From assembly GCA_037976565.1 (NCBI GenBank), contig CP137679.1:26584127-26648126 (forward strand): a DNA stretch of 64,000 bases, read 5' to 3'. Positions 1 to 33,300 of this stretch are shown here, in pieces (within the stretch, counting starts at the first letter, position 1; every line of letters begins with the position of its first letter). Source of the stretch: Mesocentrotus franciscanus. Lineage: Eukaryota > Echinodermata > Echinoidea > Camarodonta > Strongylocentrotidae. A program made the translations under genes and the position numbers. The notes beneath the pieces are model-generated. The model searched no databases, was not told the origin of the DNA, and saw only the letters and a list, made by a program, of their open reading frames with translations.

Positions 1-20615
<20,615 letters not shown>

Positions 20616-20688
20616 ATACTAACGATTATATACATTTTTGGTTTATTTTAGTGATTGTTCCCCTCTTAATATGACGGCCTGAAAGATG

Positions 20689-20694
20689 AATAAA
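20689..20694 (+). terminator. Polyadenylation signal AATAAA for the SRCR gene
   Basis: Canonical hexamer 74 nt after the stop codon of the terminal SRCR exon. Placement is sensible; use is inferred. Confidence 0.5.
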
Positions 20695-20695
20695 A

Positions 20696-21719
20696 GATCA
20701 GATAGGATGAACATACTTCAAAAGAGTTAAAATAACAAACATAAAGTGAATTTTAAGTAAAAATTAACTAAGTTTTGTCCTACTATACGTGAATCAGAAT
20801 ACGCAAGCCCGAAATTGATGATTAATACAAAAGTAGACGAATTGCTCTTTTCTCGTATGCAAACATCACTTTGCTCGATCTTTCCAATGCTTTTCCTCGC
20901 TGAAGTACAACTTGTATACTACACATCAAATGATAAATGTAAAACGCCATAAGGTTGATAAGGTCATATTCATATAAAAACTACTACAATCGAGAAAAAA
21001 ATATATATTGATAATAATAATAATAAATGGATTTATATAGCGCCTTTGCCATGCAGAGGATAGATATACAAGGTACTGTTCTTTGGTCCTAGGAAAAAAT
21101 AAGAAGAGTGACTTGTAGAGATATTTTCCTACTACTTTAGTAAATTGAAAACTAAGCTTTGTAAGGTTTTAAAAGTATGGGTCATGTCTACCTTCCAAAT
21201 CTATCTTAAAATCATTACGAATTTTGATGTGGCAATGTAAAACAAGAACTTCCTGTATTCTCTGATATTAAGCATTTAAGGCAATAAATTTGTCCTTTCT
21301 AGATGGAACTCAATGATACAGCGTGTATGTGTGTGTAATGTGTATATAATTATGTTTCCCTTCCTTCATTTTTTTTCACGCTTTGGAGAACTACTACTAA
21401 AACAAATTTGATTGTTGAGACAGTAAGAAAAAAAGACGGTGTTCTTACCAAAAAATATATACTAGTTTAGCGGAATTTGTGGGTGCGAAGCGTATATCCG
21501 AAATAAATAAAACAAGGGGAAAGTTAGAGCATGACATTTTTTCCTTTTCGGGGGAGGGGGGAGGGGGCGGGGGTAGATTCATGTTGGAAATTTAACTTGG
21601 AAGAAAAAAAGTTGTGTGTCTCCGCATGTGTGAAAATTATATATGCATTATGATAAGTTGTGTGCGTGTGTGCGCGCGTGTGCTTGAGTGTGTAGGTGGA
21701 GTCGAAATGTCCCGTATCA
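20696..21719. other. Intergenic, no gene seen
   Basis: AT-rich sequence. At 21010-21065 an ATA-rich tract is followed by GGATTTATATAGCGCC, a typical retroposon-tail motif. A GT-rich simple repeat lies at 21650-21700. Confidence 0.5.
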
Positions 21720-22442
21720 CGACAATTACTCCCTAGACAATCACCCCCGGAAAATTACACCCCCACCCAAAAGGACAATCACCCTCCCCCCTCGAGGATA
21801 ATTACCCCCTAAGACAATTGCCCAAATTGCACACACGGGGGGATTGTCCTCCGGAAATAATTGCCCTAGGGGTAATTTTCAGGGGGTAAATGTCCACGGG
21901 GGAATTTTACCGGGGGTGGGGGAATTGTCCTTGGGGGTAATTTTCCGGGGGATAATTTTCCAGTGGGTAATTGTCCTGGGAGGGTAATTGTCCCGCTGGT
22001 AATTGGCCGGAGGTGATTGCTTTGGACAAATACCCCCGGAGAACTACCCCCCCCCCGAAGGACAACCACCCCCTAGGACAATCACCCCCGGAAAATTACC
22101 CCTAGGAAACTTACCTCCCGTGGACAAATACCACCCACCCCCGAAAATTACCCCCTAGGACAAATACTCCCCCCCCCCGAAAACTACCCCGTTTATTATT
22201 AAAAGGGGAAGTCTACCCTGATAATAAGTTGGTTTAATAAAAGCAGAATTTTCTTTCGGGGGATGATTGTCCAAGGGGTAATTTTCAGGTGGGGGTAATT
22301 GTCATAGGGTTATTTTCCGGGGGCATAATTGTACTCGGGGGTGGTTGTCCTGGGGGTTATTTTCCGGGGCGTAATTGTCCTTGGGGGTAATCGTCCCGCT
22401 GGTAATTGGCCGGGGGTGATTGTCCAGGGGGTAATTGTCCTA
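21720..22442. repeat. G/C-rich fold-back repeat array
   Basis: Blocks of degenerate GGACAATTACCCCCGG-like units alternate with blocks of the reverse complement: C-rich 21720-21840, G-rich 21840-22015, C-rich 22020-22195, G-rich 22255-22442. The ends read GACAATTAC and GTAATTGTC, making the whole segment an imperfect palindrome. Related segments lie at about 34330-34500 and 39150-39388. Open frames here are composition artefacts. Confidence 0.65.
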
Positions 22443-22769
22443 GAACCAAACTATGTATTTAGTATCACATGAGGTTACAACAAGTTCCAAATTTCAGGAG
22501 GAACGGTTTGATGTAACTTACACCCATTCTTGTGTGATACCATATAAAAGAGAGAAAAACAAATGTTGATAAAAAATGATACATTTACAAAGAAAAAAGG
22601 AAGATTAGAACAGCGTTGGGCCGACTATAGCACAAGTTTTCACTTCTAGTCTCAAAATTTCTTTAAATTTCACTCAGAAAAAATTTACAATATAGTTGAG
22701 TCCTTCTTCGATCTATCTTCAAGCATTTTTTAAATCAAATTCAATAGGATTAGTTACCAACACGATATA

Positions 22770-23824
22770 CAGTGCGTATCAAAAAAAGTTTACCCAACTT
22801 TGGGAGCTTCTAATTAAAATGTTATAGCTTGTGTGACCTTAAATCATATATTCTATTGTAAAGAAGAACCAATACCCTGTCTAATGATACCCTTTTTACA
22901 ATTGTGCTGCCAAGGATGACTGAACAGCAGGCTTTTCAAAAAGTATTGTCAAAATCCTCTTTTACCAAGTTTGTGCTGAAGCAATGAATTTGGGTCAAAA
23001 GCCATTATGTGTGTTTTATCTCATTCCAAAACAATTGCTCCTTTATTTTACATTGAATATGAGGCAGTTGAAGAAAAAAAGTGCTAAAATCAACTCAAAC
23101 TCAAAGAAATGCTTATTACAAGCAAAATTTAAGATATTCTCTTCGTTATGATGATTACAATCTCGATTTCATTCGCATCCCATGTTTACGCTAACCTTCT
23201 CATTGAGTGATACAAAATGGATAAAGTTTATCAGGGATGTTATCTTTTTTAATGAAAGTCTGTTGTCAATTTCTTTGATATTTATCATCAAAAATGTTCT
23301 TTCCTGCATTTGGGTTTAGTAACCTTTGAGTTTTGTATCGCTATTCCAGATAAACACCTTATGCTCCTTACGCGTGTGAAATGGCACAGTGGACAAGTGA
23401 GCAGAGAGAACTTAGATATCATGTGACGAGAAGTTAGTAGGTTGTTTAAAAATAATTAAAGGTTATCCTGCCGATTGAAACAAGGTTCTGTGAAAGCCTA
23501 GTTACATTGCATCGTTTTAAACAATGAAGCATTGAAGCATGAGGCACAATTTAACTTTTAAAAGGATTTAAGACCAAAGAAGCACATGCATATGGCCTGA
23601 CCTACATTGGTCCCTAAAGCCCAAACTTGGAACAAGGCGAGTTTGACAACACTTTTTAAAGGCCCTGGTGCTCATTCACCCGTGGCAGAAATATTATGAA
23701 TAGGATCTAATTGGACAGAAACTAATTTACTCTTCCTCATGAAAGTAATTCCAAAGTAATATTGGTTATGACTTTTCAATTAGGAGCTACCAAAGTTGGG
23801 CAAACGTTTTATTGATACGCCCTG
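22770..23824. mobile_element. Tc1/mariner-like non-autonomous element with TA duplication
   Basis: Terminal inverted repeats of about 48 bp start CAGTGCGTATCAA on the left and, read inward, CAGGGCGTATCAA on the right. Both include GCCCAACTTTGG or the variant ACCCAACTTTGG. The element is flanked by TA at 22768-22769 and 23825-23826. Its 1055-bp AT-rich interior has no substantial reading frame, so it is a MITE or a decayed copy. Confidence 0.75.
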
Positions 23825-23862
23825 TACTTGAATTCTCTATTAAAAACCGACAAACATGACTG

Positions 23863-24364
23863 TATAAACCCCTCAACAAAAGTTTGGAAACTGAAGTTTG
23901 ATCGAGTATATCTCCCTTGTAATGGGATAGTTATCGCTTTGTCTAGTATCATTAGAAAGTACATGTACATGTCTATTCCTCTTTAAATATTATTACCATA
24001 TTTGTTATGATGTTCCAGCCATGGAATGAGCAGTACGTCAAAATAACTTAATAAGGGGCAGGGTCAAAAGTGAAAAGTTGCAAATTGCACTGGTAAGCTT
24101 GTATTGTTATGCAGTGCAGTACACAGCAGCCCTACACTCTTTAATTAAAGAAAGAAGTATGCACAGCCGAACAAGAGCAATGCATTTTGCAACTTTTTAC
24201 TTTTGACCTTGCCCCTTATTTTGATTAATGCACAAATGTTGTATCGTATTAAAAAGGAATAAACACACTTTCTAATGATACTGAGTATAGTGATGGCTAT
24301 GCCATACCAAGAGAGATATAATCAATCAAACTTGAGTTTCCAAACTTTTTTAGACGGTTTATAA
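23863..24364. mobile_element. Palindromic MITE, 502 bp
   Basis: The ends are TATAAACC and GGTTTATA. Complementary inner blocks include AAAAGTTTGGAAACT near both ends, and GGGGCAGGGTCAAAAGT (about 24055) against its near complement at about 24200. The arms cover most of the element. A TA duplication is possible. Confidence 0.6.
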
Positions 24365-24868
24365 CCCCGAACTTCAATAAAAAAAAACATCTAAGAATCC
24401 CAAAAAAGAGTGCGGATCCGATAAACTAAAAGTCAACTACATGTAGATGTATATGAAAGCTCAGAAGTAAAATGATAAATCTATCGAAAGTCATCACGGT
24501 CGCACCAAATGATCCAAAATATTAAAAAAAATGGATGAATATTGACAGTTTGAATGATAATGACATGCTAATCCAAAGCTTCATTATTGCTGATTTCATC
24601 GAATTTACATGTTGCAACTTGCAAGTCGCTTAGGTGGGTCTACTGTCTCTGCCACTAAAAGATAGGGACCCTCTGGTTACACCTAAATTAAGGAATACTT
24701 GAAGTTGCTCAATAAACCTGTATAACATGTACATGTAAAGGAACAGAATGTCTTTCCAATATTGAGTTATTTACCAAATATGAACATCAATTACTGACTG
24801 TTCCTTATACGTACCAGACTGAATGACTGATATAATGTACATGTACATTCATTTGTATTGAGGAAAAC

Positions 24869-25153
24869 ATGCAGGGGCCCATTTCTCGAAACCAACGACA
24901 AGACAGTCATAACTTTATCCGCGGAGATGTCTCAGATTTTACTAAACCGTTTCACAAGAGGTTACTAGCTAGACATCGCGTAAAATCGATACAGAAGAAG
25001 AAGAGGAGGCAAGACATAGCCTTAGTCGCAATTCCACCGGATTTATATTTTTTAAAAGGAATTTTAGGAAACCTGCAATCATTTAAATTAATTAGGAATA
25101 ACAAAGATTTAAAACGGTACCAGGGAAGAGATGCAAAATCAAGATTTGATTAG
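24869..25153 (+). CDS. Hypothetical open frame, 94 codons, unrecognised
   Basis: An uninterrupted frame starting at ATG, basic in composition (R-Q-K-K-K-R-R-Q cluster near residue 45). No recognised domain, signal peptide or flanking gene structure. It could be a chance open frame, an exon or a transposon fragment. Confidence 0.15.
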   Translation: MQGPISRNQRQDSHNFIRGDVSDFTKPFHKRLLARHRVKSIQKKKRRQDIALVAIPPDLYFLKGILGNLQSFKLIRNNKDLKRYQGRDAKSRFD

Positions 25154-26475
25154 ATTATACCATAGAATTACTTGTGAAATACAATTGTGAGTATTTCATT
25201 TCATGACCGGTGAATCAGTACCCCCGGATATTTTCATTTGATAGTTTATAAAAATATATCCTTATATTATTCTTAGTAAAAATACGGTGCTATAAAAGTT
25301 TTGTCCAATGGTTTAGGCTTCAACAAAATATTAAAATGACAAAACTTCAACTGATTCCAAACGTTTAAAACACGTGTTTTAGACTATTCAGTTTACACAT
25401 TTGGAGATATAAATTTATCTCGAAATCCGTCTCTGTGTTGCCCCAAAGGTTGCCAACAGACCTAATCGGTGATATACAAGCAGTGATAATTACAGTAAGA
25501 ATAAGTTTCAGAGCATGTGTGGTATCTCAGATTCAGAATTGTATTAATTAAATTATCATATATACAGAAAAAACAACTAGGCAAAGAGTCTGTGGAATAA
25601 AAAAAAACTCTCTTTGAATTTTCTGACTTGATACCATGCATGGTTTGGCTAGTATCAGAACAATATCAAAGTGTAATATAATGTTTTTGTTTACATGAAA
25701 GAGTGAGTTGAGTTCTGTTAAAGATGAAGATCAATTGTGAGCTTTCTCAATTTGTTCATGTTAGCTTGGAAGAGTATCATAGAATCTACTACTTACTAGA
25801 AAAATTGTCCACTGGAAAGGAATGCTCTTCAAATGCCACCACATTCGAAATGTGGCAAGCAATAGCTCATAAATTTGGATCAAAATTGACTGTCGAAACA
25901 AAGAGAGAGAGCTTGGACTAGATTCTGACATTGAATTTATAATCTCAGAATGCAGAATGTGTCATTTCATCCAACGGCACTGATCTGCAAATGAATATGT
26001 TAAAAAATATGAGCAGTTTTATACCTACTAGTTCAGCATAGTTGGAACCCAATGAAGCTCAAGTATAGTATGTTGCATCCCTCTATCATCCCCCTGGTTT
26101 CAGTTTTATTTTTTCATTTCCAACAGAACAGTAATTTTGACAAGAAATGTCTCTGCATTCATGCATGCATTGAAATAGCACTTGCTCTTGATCTATCTCT
26201 GGTCGCTGCAATGCTCTGCAGGTAGTCCAGATTCAGTCCGCTCTTTGTTTTTATTCTTCTATCACACGCATCAACCCCACACACAGCGCGGTATACCTCT
26301 GATCGCGCGATCCCCCAAATATCCGTCGGGGTACAGAATGAGAGGAATGGCTAGGTCTACTTTCTACGTTGAGGGTGTGTTATTTTATCAGCTGATTGAG
26401 CGCACGACACGGAAACGATACAGAGGCTGGACTACTCTGCAGGCTACACAAGCCCCCTTGGAATTTCAGTTTCGA
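25154..26475. other. Intergenic, no gene recognised
   Basis: AT-rich. A 65-codon frame at 25724-25921 is not recognised and lacks supporting splice or promoter signals. No clear repeats were seen by eye. Confidence 0.4.
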
Positions 26476-26923
26476 TGGCGGATCCAGGGGGCACAGGCGG
26501 CACGTACCCCCGGCCCCCAACAAAAATTAGTGCTCACTACCCCCCTACCCCACCCCCCTTCCCACTGAGCGAATTTTCTACCGGCGCGATTTTCAAATTT
26601 TCCCTAGCAAAAATAGGGAAATAGGAAATAGTGCTCACAACCCCACCCCTACTGAGCGAATTTTTGGCCGGCGCGATTTTCAAATTCGCGAGAAAAAAAA
26701 AAAAAAAAAATTTAGTGCTCACTACCCCCAAAAAAAAAAAAAACTGAGCGAAGTTTCTGCCGGCGCGATTTACACATTTGCGGGAGCAAAAAAAAATTAG
26801 TGCTCACTACCCTCCCTCCCCCATCACCCCCAACTGAGCGAATTTTCGGCCGGCGCGACTTTCACATTTGCGGGAGCAAAAAAAATTGTGCCCCCACTCT
26901 AAGAAATCCTGGATCCGCGCCTG
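26476..26923. mobile_element. MITE with internal ~95-bp tandem repeat
   Basis: The left end contains GGCGGATCCAGG; the right end contains the inverted CCTGGATCCGCGCC. Inside are about four units of the form ATTAGTGCTCACTACCCCC ... ACTGAGCGAATTTTC ... GGCGCGATTT, with long A runs. Confidence 0.55.
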
Positions 26924-27539
26924 AGTCTGTATCTCTGACCATGCTGACAAGACCCAATATCAGTGCCATATCTTCGATGCCATGGAAAAAAAAGAAAATT
27001 AAAAATATAATAGCAAACTACTCTACAGGATAGCAGAAAAAGCAGAGAAGTAAACTGGTGAAAGTTTGAATAAAAATCTGACAAAAAAATAAGAAAGTTT
27101 TATGAAAGTTGTAATTCCTATAGGTATGGGCTCTTTAAATTGGCTGAATCGTTAAGGTTGCTTCTCTTTGGAGGACCTATAATACATGTTTATATATCAT
27201 ATGCTATTCATAATATATTTTGGGTATAATGTTACATGGGATAAAGCATCTAGGAAAAAAAACAGAAATTAAAGAATTTTTTACACGACAAACGGAAGAA
27301 TTATGCGCTACTACGTCACAATCCACTGACAAAACTGCCAATTTGAATTTCGCATAGACTTAGTGATCTCATATTTCAAGCATTCACAAGTTTCTTACCA
27401 ACGGTCTGATTTATTTCAAACTTTCGCTATTCTGTTTATCTAATTTTTTCTGCTTTTATACACATGAACGTATTACAAGGGTTGGATTGCCCTTTAACAT
27501 TTAAGGCTTTAGATCCTCTCGCATTTTCATCTATGAGTC

Positions 27540-28470
27540 TATCTCTCTCTCTCTCTATCAGTGCCCCCTTTTACTTCAGACCAGTGCCCGTTTTTATTTC
27601 TAATAGTTGCCTTTCCACATTCTTAAAGGTGCCTCTAATCACCTCTGATAATTGCCCCTATTCAAATCTGAGAGGAGCCAATTAAACTTTAACAAGTGCC
27701 ATTTTCTTTTGTAATAAGTGCCCCTTTTCATCTTTGATGAGTGCCCCTTCTCCCCCGTAATAAGTGCCTTCTTCTATTTTGACACGTGCCCCCTTTTTCT
27801 TTGTAATAAGTGCCCCTTTTCTTTCTGATAAATGCCCCTTTTCTTTTTTAATAAAAGCCACTTCCCCTTCTCATAAATGCCCATTCTCACACCTCTGATA
27901 AATACCTCTATAAAAAATGTCATAGGTGCCCCTTTTCTCTTGACAATTGCCGATTTTACTTTGTAATAAGTGCCCCTTTCTATTCTCACAAGTGCCCCTA
28001 TTCATCTCAGGTGAGTGCCCCCTTTCAGGTACAAGAATTGTCCTTACCACCTATGATAAGTGCCCCTTTACCTCTTACATATGCCTCTTTTCAAATCTGA
28101 GAGGTGTTCTTTTCATTCTTATAAGTGCCACTTTTCATCTCCGATGAGTGCCCTTATTCAAGTTGAGAGGTGCCCCCTTCAACTTTGTAATAGGTGCCCC
28201 TTTATTTTGACACGTGCCTCCTTATCCTTTCTAATTAGTGCCATTTTCCCTTCTCATAATGCCCTTTTCCTTTGCAATAAGTGCTCCTTTCCGTTGTCAT
28301 AAGTGCCCTTTTTCCATCTCCGGTGAGTGCTCCTTATCAGGTGCGAGAAGGGCCCCATTTTTACCTCTGACAAATCCCCATTTTACCTTGACATGTTATT
28401 ATTTATTTTCTTTTCTAATAAGCGTCCTTTTCCCTTTGGATATGTGCCCCTTTTCCTTTCACCATAAAAT
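27540..28470 (+). repeat. Degenerate ~30-bp minisatellite
   Basis: About 30 diverged copies of a unit close to TGATAAGTGCCCCTTTTC. They produce spurious pyrimidine-encoded open frames on both strands. Confidence 0.6.
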
Positions 28471-28754
28471 GTTTTGATAATTTAAAGTGACTAAGAGCAA
28501 CTTTTTCTTTAATCTCACCCAAAACGCGCTAGCTGCACTCTTATTTAAAGTTTCTTATTAAAGATCATTTCAGTCTTTCATGATTAGATTGTGCTTAAAA
28601 CCCCCATCAGGATTGTTTTTCCCCTCTTTATAAGATGTTATTTTTCACACTGAGACCTCAAAATATATCAAAAACTTTGCCTGCTGGCTTCGCCCGCTCG
28701 CAAATAAATATTCTGACCATCACCATACCCAACTGCAAAGTATGATGCTTAAGC

Positions 28755-28890
28755 AGTATTTTGGTAAGGTAAGGTAAGGTAATGTATTTATTCATCAACA
28801 TATCGAAGCCAAAGGCTGAATTGCATGCATGATTTACAAATATTGATTAAAAACATCATATTTACAATTCTTTATTTAACAATAATTCAA
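28755..28890 (-). mobile_element. Retroposon 3' tail with repeated TTACC
   Basis: On the minus strand an AT-rich segment ending in AATAAATACA runs into tandem TTACC (plus strand GGTAAGGTAAGGTAAGG). This is the pattern of a LINE or SINE terminus. No coding remnant is seen. Confidence 0.35.
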
Positions 28891-29034
28891 GATCATAAAA
28901 ATTTATTTTACTGCATAAAAAACACAAGGAAGATGTGGATATGAAAACGAATTAATGAATACCAGGCAAAAGTAAAACGCAGAAAGGGAAGGAAAAAGTA
29001 AAGGAAAAATGGGGAGCAGGAAAATAAGGAGAAA

Positions 29035-29077
29035 AGGGAAGGAACGTTGAGGGAGAGAGAGTGGAGAGAAAAGGGGA

Positions 29078-29115
<38 letters not shown>
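29035..29115. repeat. GA-rich microsatellite
   Basis: An imperfect purine tract ending in a pure (GA)n run at about 29084-29113. Open frames on the minus strand here are artefacts. Confidence 0.7.
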
Positions 29116-29116
<1 letters not shown>

Positions 29117-29228
29117 GGAGAGACAGGGTTCGGAGGGAGAGAGCTAGGAATGGAAGGTGAAAGAGTCTTTTGAAGTGCAGGAGATGTATGAGCAAGAGAG
29201 TATGGAGATATCATATTAAATTTAAAGT

Positions 29229-29449
29229 TAACAACTAAATTATTCATACCCCTTGTAAATGTAATGTTGTGTGTGTGTGGCGAAAATCAAAAATGAAAGG
29301 AGGACTGGTTGAATTAGAGCCTTCGTGGAATATTTCAGACGCAAGCCTTAATATGTCTCATCCTGAAGAAAGAGAAATCGGGACACATTGATTTTTCACG
29401 CGCTTACAAAATTACAAAACTTAGTAAGGGTATGAATAATTAAGTTGTT
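29229..29449. mobile_element. MITE, copy 2 of the family at 18350
   Basis: Same terminal inverted repeats as 18350-18543 with alignable interior (GGAGGACTGGTTGAATTA versus GGAGGGCTGGCTGAATTA). TTA flanks both ends. Confidence 0.65.
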
Positions 29450-30257
29450 TACTCTACGTTTATTAGAACGCCTCCTGATATTATACTAGCGTTATCGATT
29501 GGGTAAGAATAGGGCATTAAATCAAAACTGTGAATTAGTGAACGGGCTCAAGTTTATAAAAACCTACCATTCCTATGCCATCGTTTTATCGAAAAATTGT
29601 AAATATAGCACGCAAGCTGCCGTCTACACTTGAGTGCAGAAAAGGTTAGTACAATATTTGCATTCACAAGATCAATGACACAATCTGCGCTATGCAATTA
29701 CAACATACGTGTCAACAAGTGGCGACAGACTACTCTCTAGTCTCTATTCAGACCCCTTTACGATTCAACTGGGTAGTTACTTGCTTTAATCTCTCATATA
29801 AATGGCTTTTGCATGTTCCTTTGGGACAGAATTTATTTAATATCATTAATTTAAACATATTAATAATGATCTATAAACGAATATCTCCTAAGTTTTTCTT
29901 TAAAATTTCAAATAAACGAATTCAGTTGCAGATTCTAGACTAGGATGCGATCGTGTGAAACGTACTTCCACGTGTTTAAAAATCGATAAATCTCTCTCTA
30001 AAAGCTGCTGCCTGGTATATTAATTTCACTTTATCGTTCAGTTTATAACCGTTAATTTCATACACTACTCATCCATTTAACGTCTATAACTCGCTATCAT
30101 TTAAGAAACAGCAAGTGTGTTTGAATGCATTCTTACATCTTATATTTCATATCGGCGAGGCAACATTCAACTCATAGTTAAATTGGATATATGCCAACAT
30201 TAATCTAGGTCATTAAAAATGTCGTCTCATGATGGTTCTCTGCGTATAAATATCAAG
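29450..30257. other. Region upstream of the Ig gene
   Basis: No gene is seen. It presumably contains the promoter and 5' UTR of the Ig gene. A TATAAATA lies 6-13 nt before the ATG and is too close to act as its TATA box. Confidence 0.4.
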
Positions 30258-30345
30258 ATGGTGAGACTACATACAGTGATTGGGATATTTTGCCTGGTTG
30301 CTTTGAGGCTGCAGCTGCTATCGGCCCAGGATACACCATCTTTAG
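30258..30345 (+). CDS. Ig gene exon 1: signal peptide
   Basis: ATG in a good context (AAGATGG). 29 codons plus one base encode the signal peptide and A-Q-D-T-P-S-L. The donor GTAAG follows in phase 1, the phase used by secreted modular proteins. Confidence 0.75.
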
Positions 30346-33300
30346 GTAAGCCTCCATCTATTATCTATCATCATTCATAATCCATCATTAAAAACCTACT
30401 GAATTGATGAACACTGTAAATTGCACGACTGCATAATATGATTATAAAGGTAACATTTCCGCTACAATATGTTTTTATTCATATACATAGGTCTATTATA
30501 TGAGATTTGTATAAAATTATTATGAATACTGCAATGTGTTGTAATGATATAAATGTTTCTATGTGAATGTAAGAATGTAGGACTTTGTTGCCCTTTTTAA
30601 GGAGGAGGGGGGGCGTGATGCCGATCGTTACACTAAATGTCCTTTGGCAAGACATTGATCTACATTGTACACTCCACCCAGGTGAAGTAAATGGGGACCT
30701 GGTAGGAATTTATTCCTTGAAACGCAGAGCGCGTGACAGCTGCACTGCTAAAGCCATGGTAATTATGCTGCATTATTGTAGAGCGCTTAGAGACTTCTGA
30801 TAAAGTAAGTGTTAGGCGCTATATAAGCAAATATAATTATTATAATATTGCATTTCTATACCAATACTCATTAGCAGATAGTAAGTGTTGTAACCACGAC
30901 CCGTATATAAAGTGACGCGTAACCCCCTAATCCAATGAATTGGCAAAGGCCTACCTTTGTAAACCATATACGTTTATTTGTTTGTGTCGTTTATCGGGAA
31001 TTTTAGACATGTGCCGCCCCCCCCCCCGTTCAGCCAGATACATTTTTTTCTAGACCAGATTATATAGTAGATGATACGGATTAAAAAAAATTGTATATCA
31101 ATAGCTTAATATCATTAGCTTCACTTTGTTACATTTTGACAAATAAACCTATTGTTGTGTCCTCCATGACAGTCAAACAGCAGCTCCACGTCGACCCCAT
31201 TGACGCCACTATCGTTTCAGGTAAATCGTTGACCTTCGCCTGCTTCGCAACCCAGCATCCGGTCACCTTGACCTGGGTCAAAGACGCGATTTACGCATTG
31301 GCGATTGATCGATTTATCGTATCACCTGAACAGTCGCGGATATCTATCAGCGTCAACGAGACGAGAGGTTCATACGAACTGCATATCGCAGATGTCCAGC
31401 CCGGAGATGCGGGCAAATACCACTGCGAACTGGCGGCCAATCTGCCGTCTGAACACGTCGCCTCAGAGCCAGCGAAAATGACGGTGATAGGTAAGTGGAG
31501 CAAAATTAATATTGAATTTAAGGAAAGAACACCCCTCACCCTACCAAAAAAATAAGTAAACTCATTAATAAATAAAGATATGCTAACAAATAAAAAAAAA
31601 AAAAAAAAAATGAAGACAGTAGCAAACAATGATGCTGCCTACGAAGCAATTTAAAAACAAAAATTTTCCATTTATTTAGGTATTTACTGTTTCTGGGAGT
31701 CGATTCAGGATTTGATTAACCCTAATTTCCACACCTATTTATGCTAAGATTATAATTTGTTTGAGAGACTTACCTTCAAACTTACCAAATCATCTCCTTT
31801 TGTAAGGACTCCATGCAATTAAAATACTCGTTACTTCCTTTTTATAGAATTAAGTCTCTGTTAGCATAATTTTCAATTTCATTTTCTATTTCTGTTCTAT
31901 TTCTTCGGATAGTGGAGCCAAAGTTTCAAGCTCAGCCTCAAGACTTTGAAGGTATCGAGGGCCAGGTGGCCATGTTCCGATGTGTAGCCGATGGCTATCC
32001 AAAGCCACAATACCGGTGGTACGACAGCTCTGAACCCAATCGACTCCACGGAGTCCAAATACGGTATCTCCCCAAGCGGCGAGTACCTGACCGTATACGA
32101 GCTGGTGGAAGAGGACGTCGGCGAGTTCTCGTGCGAGGCAAGCAACCAAGCGGGTAGAACAGAAGGAAGGGCGAGGTTGACGGTTATTGTCCCGCCGGGA
32201 CTCAACGAGGGACAGACAGAGACGAGGGAACATGGACAGGAAGTGACGTTCGTGTGTCACGTGATGCGAGGAGATGGACAGCTGTCCTGGTGGAGAAATG
32301 GCAGACATATGGAAGAAGGAAATGAGGTAAACATAATCGTAAATATTGTGATCTATCAAATAACAGGTTGGTTGACCTCAGTCAATGATTATAACGCATC
32401 TCTCCAAGTCCTGCGAGCTTAAACCAAATGCTTCATTTCACTGGAGCCTTCTACTCTCACGTTCTCAGCTGACATCGCCTAAGAATACTTAGTTTTAGTT
32501 ACATTATGATTTATTTTCGTTGCAAAAAATAATGACAAATCACGTAGAAGAAGTATGAAGCAGTCCGCTAAGAGGCTGCTGCACCCTCCGCTCTAGATAA
32601 TTTAGATTCGCATGGTTTTACTTAAAAACTTTATGGTACCAACAATGGCTTCTTCGTGCTCGCATCTGGAGCATCGCTCAAGCAATTTGAAAGAAGGGGT
32701 CGCATCTCATTTTCCGACATGAAAGTAGCCAAAAGCAACGAAAATAGGCTCATCCGATTTTAAGATTTTTCTATAGTGAACAAAAAAAGTCAAGGGTATC
32801 GTAAAATTTGTATCGTAAAATTTGCCGGAAGTCATGTTGAGGCATTAACGATGCCATCGGCTAAAAACGCAGTCACAACGACCTACTATCTTTATTTATT
32901 TGAATGACCAGGGTGATCAGCGTATTTCGATAGAGACTCACCCAGAAACCGGCCATCTTCATCTGACGATCCATAAGATTGAGAAGAGTGATGAAGGGCC
33001 CTGGACGTGTGCGGCGGTAGGTAAAAAGGGCAAGGATACAGTCAATACTGTCGAGCACCATCTCACGATCAAAGGTAAGAACCGTAGGGAACCGAAACGC
33101 CCTCTCCCATTGAGAAACGAAAAATGGGGTTAAAAAGGTGTCTCTTTTTCATCGTGGGAAGGCCGGTGGGAATAAAATTGCCGGGGAGTATGCCTAAACA
33201 ATGTCTTAGAAATACAAAAGGAAGGTAGTTGGCCTACACCGTAGCGCCTGTCCATTCGAGGATGAATTGAAATTTTGAAGTTTTAAGTTTTTTCTTCCAC

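Noticed and set aside
30244..30252. TATAAATA just before the Ig gene ATG as a TATA box.
   Set aside because: It lies only 6-13 nt before the start codon, so it cannot position transcription upstream of it.
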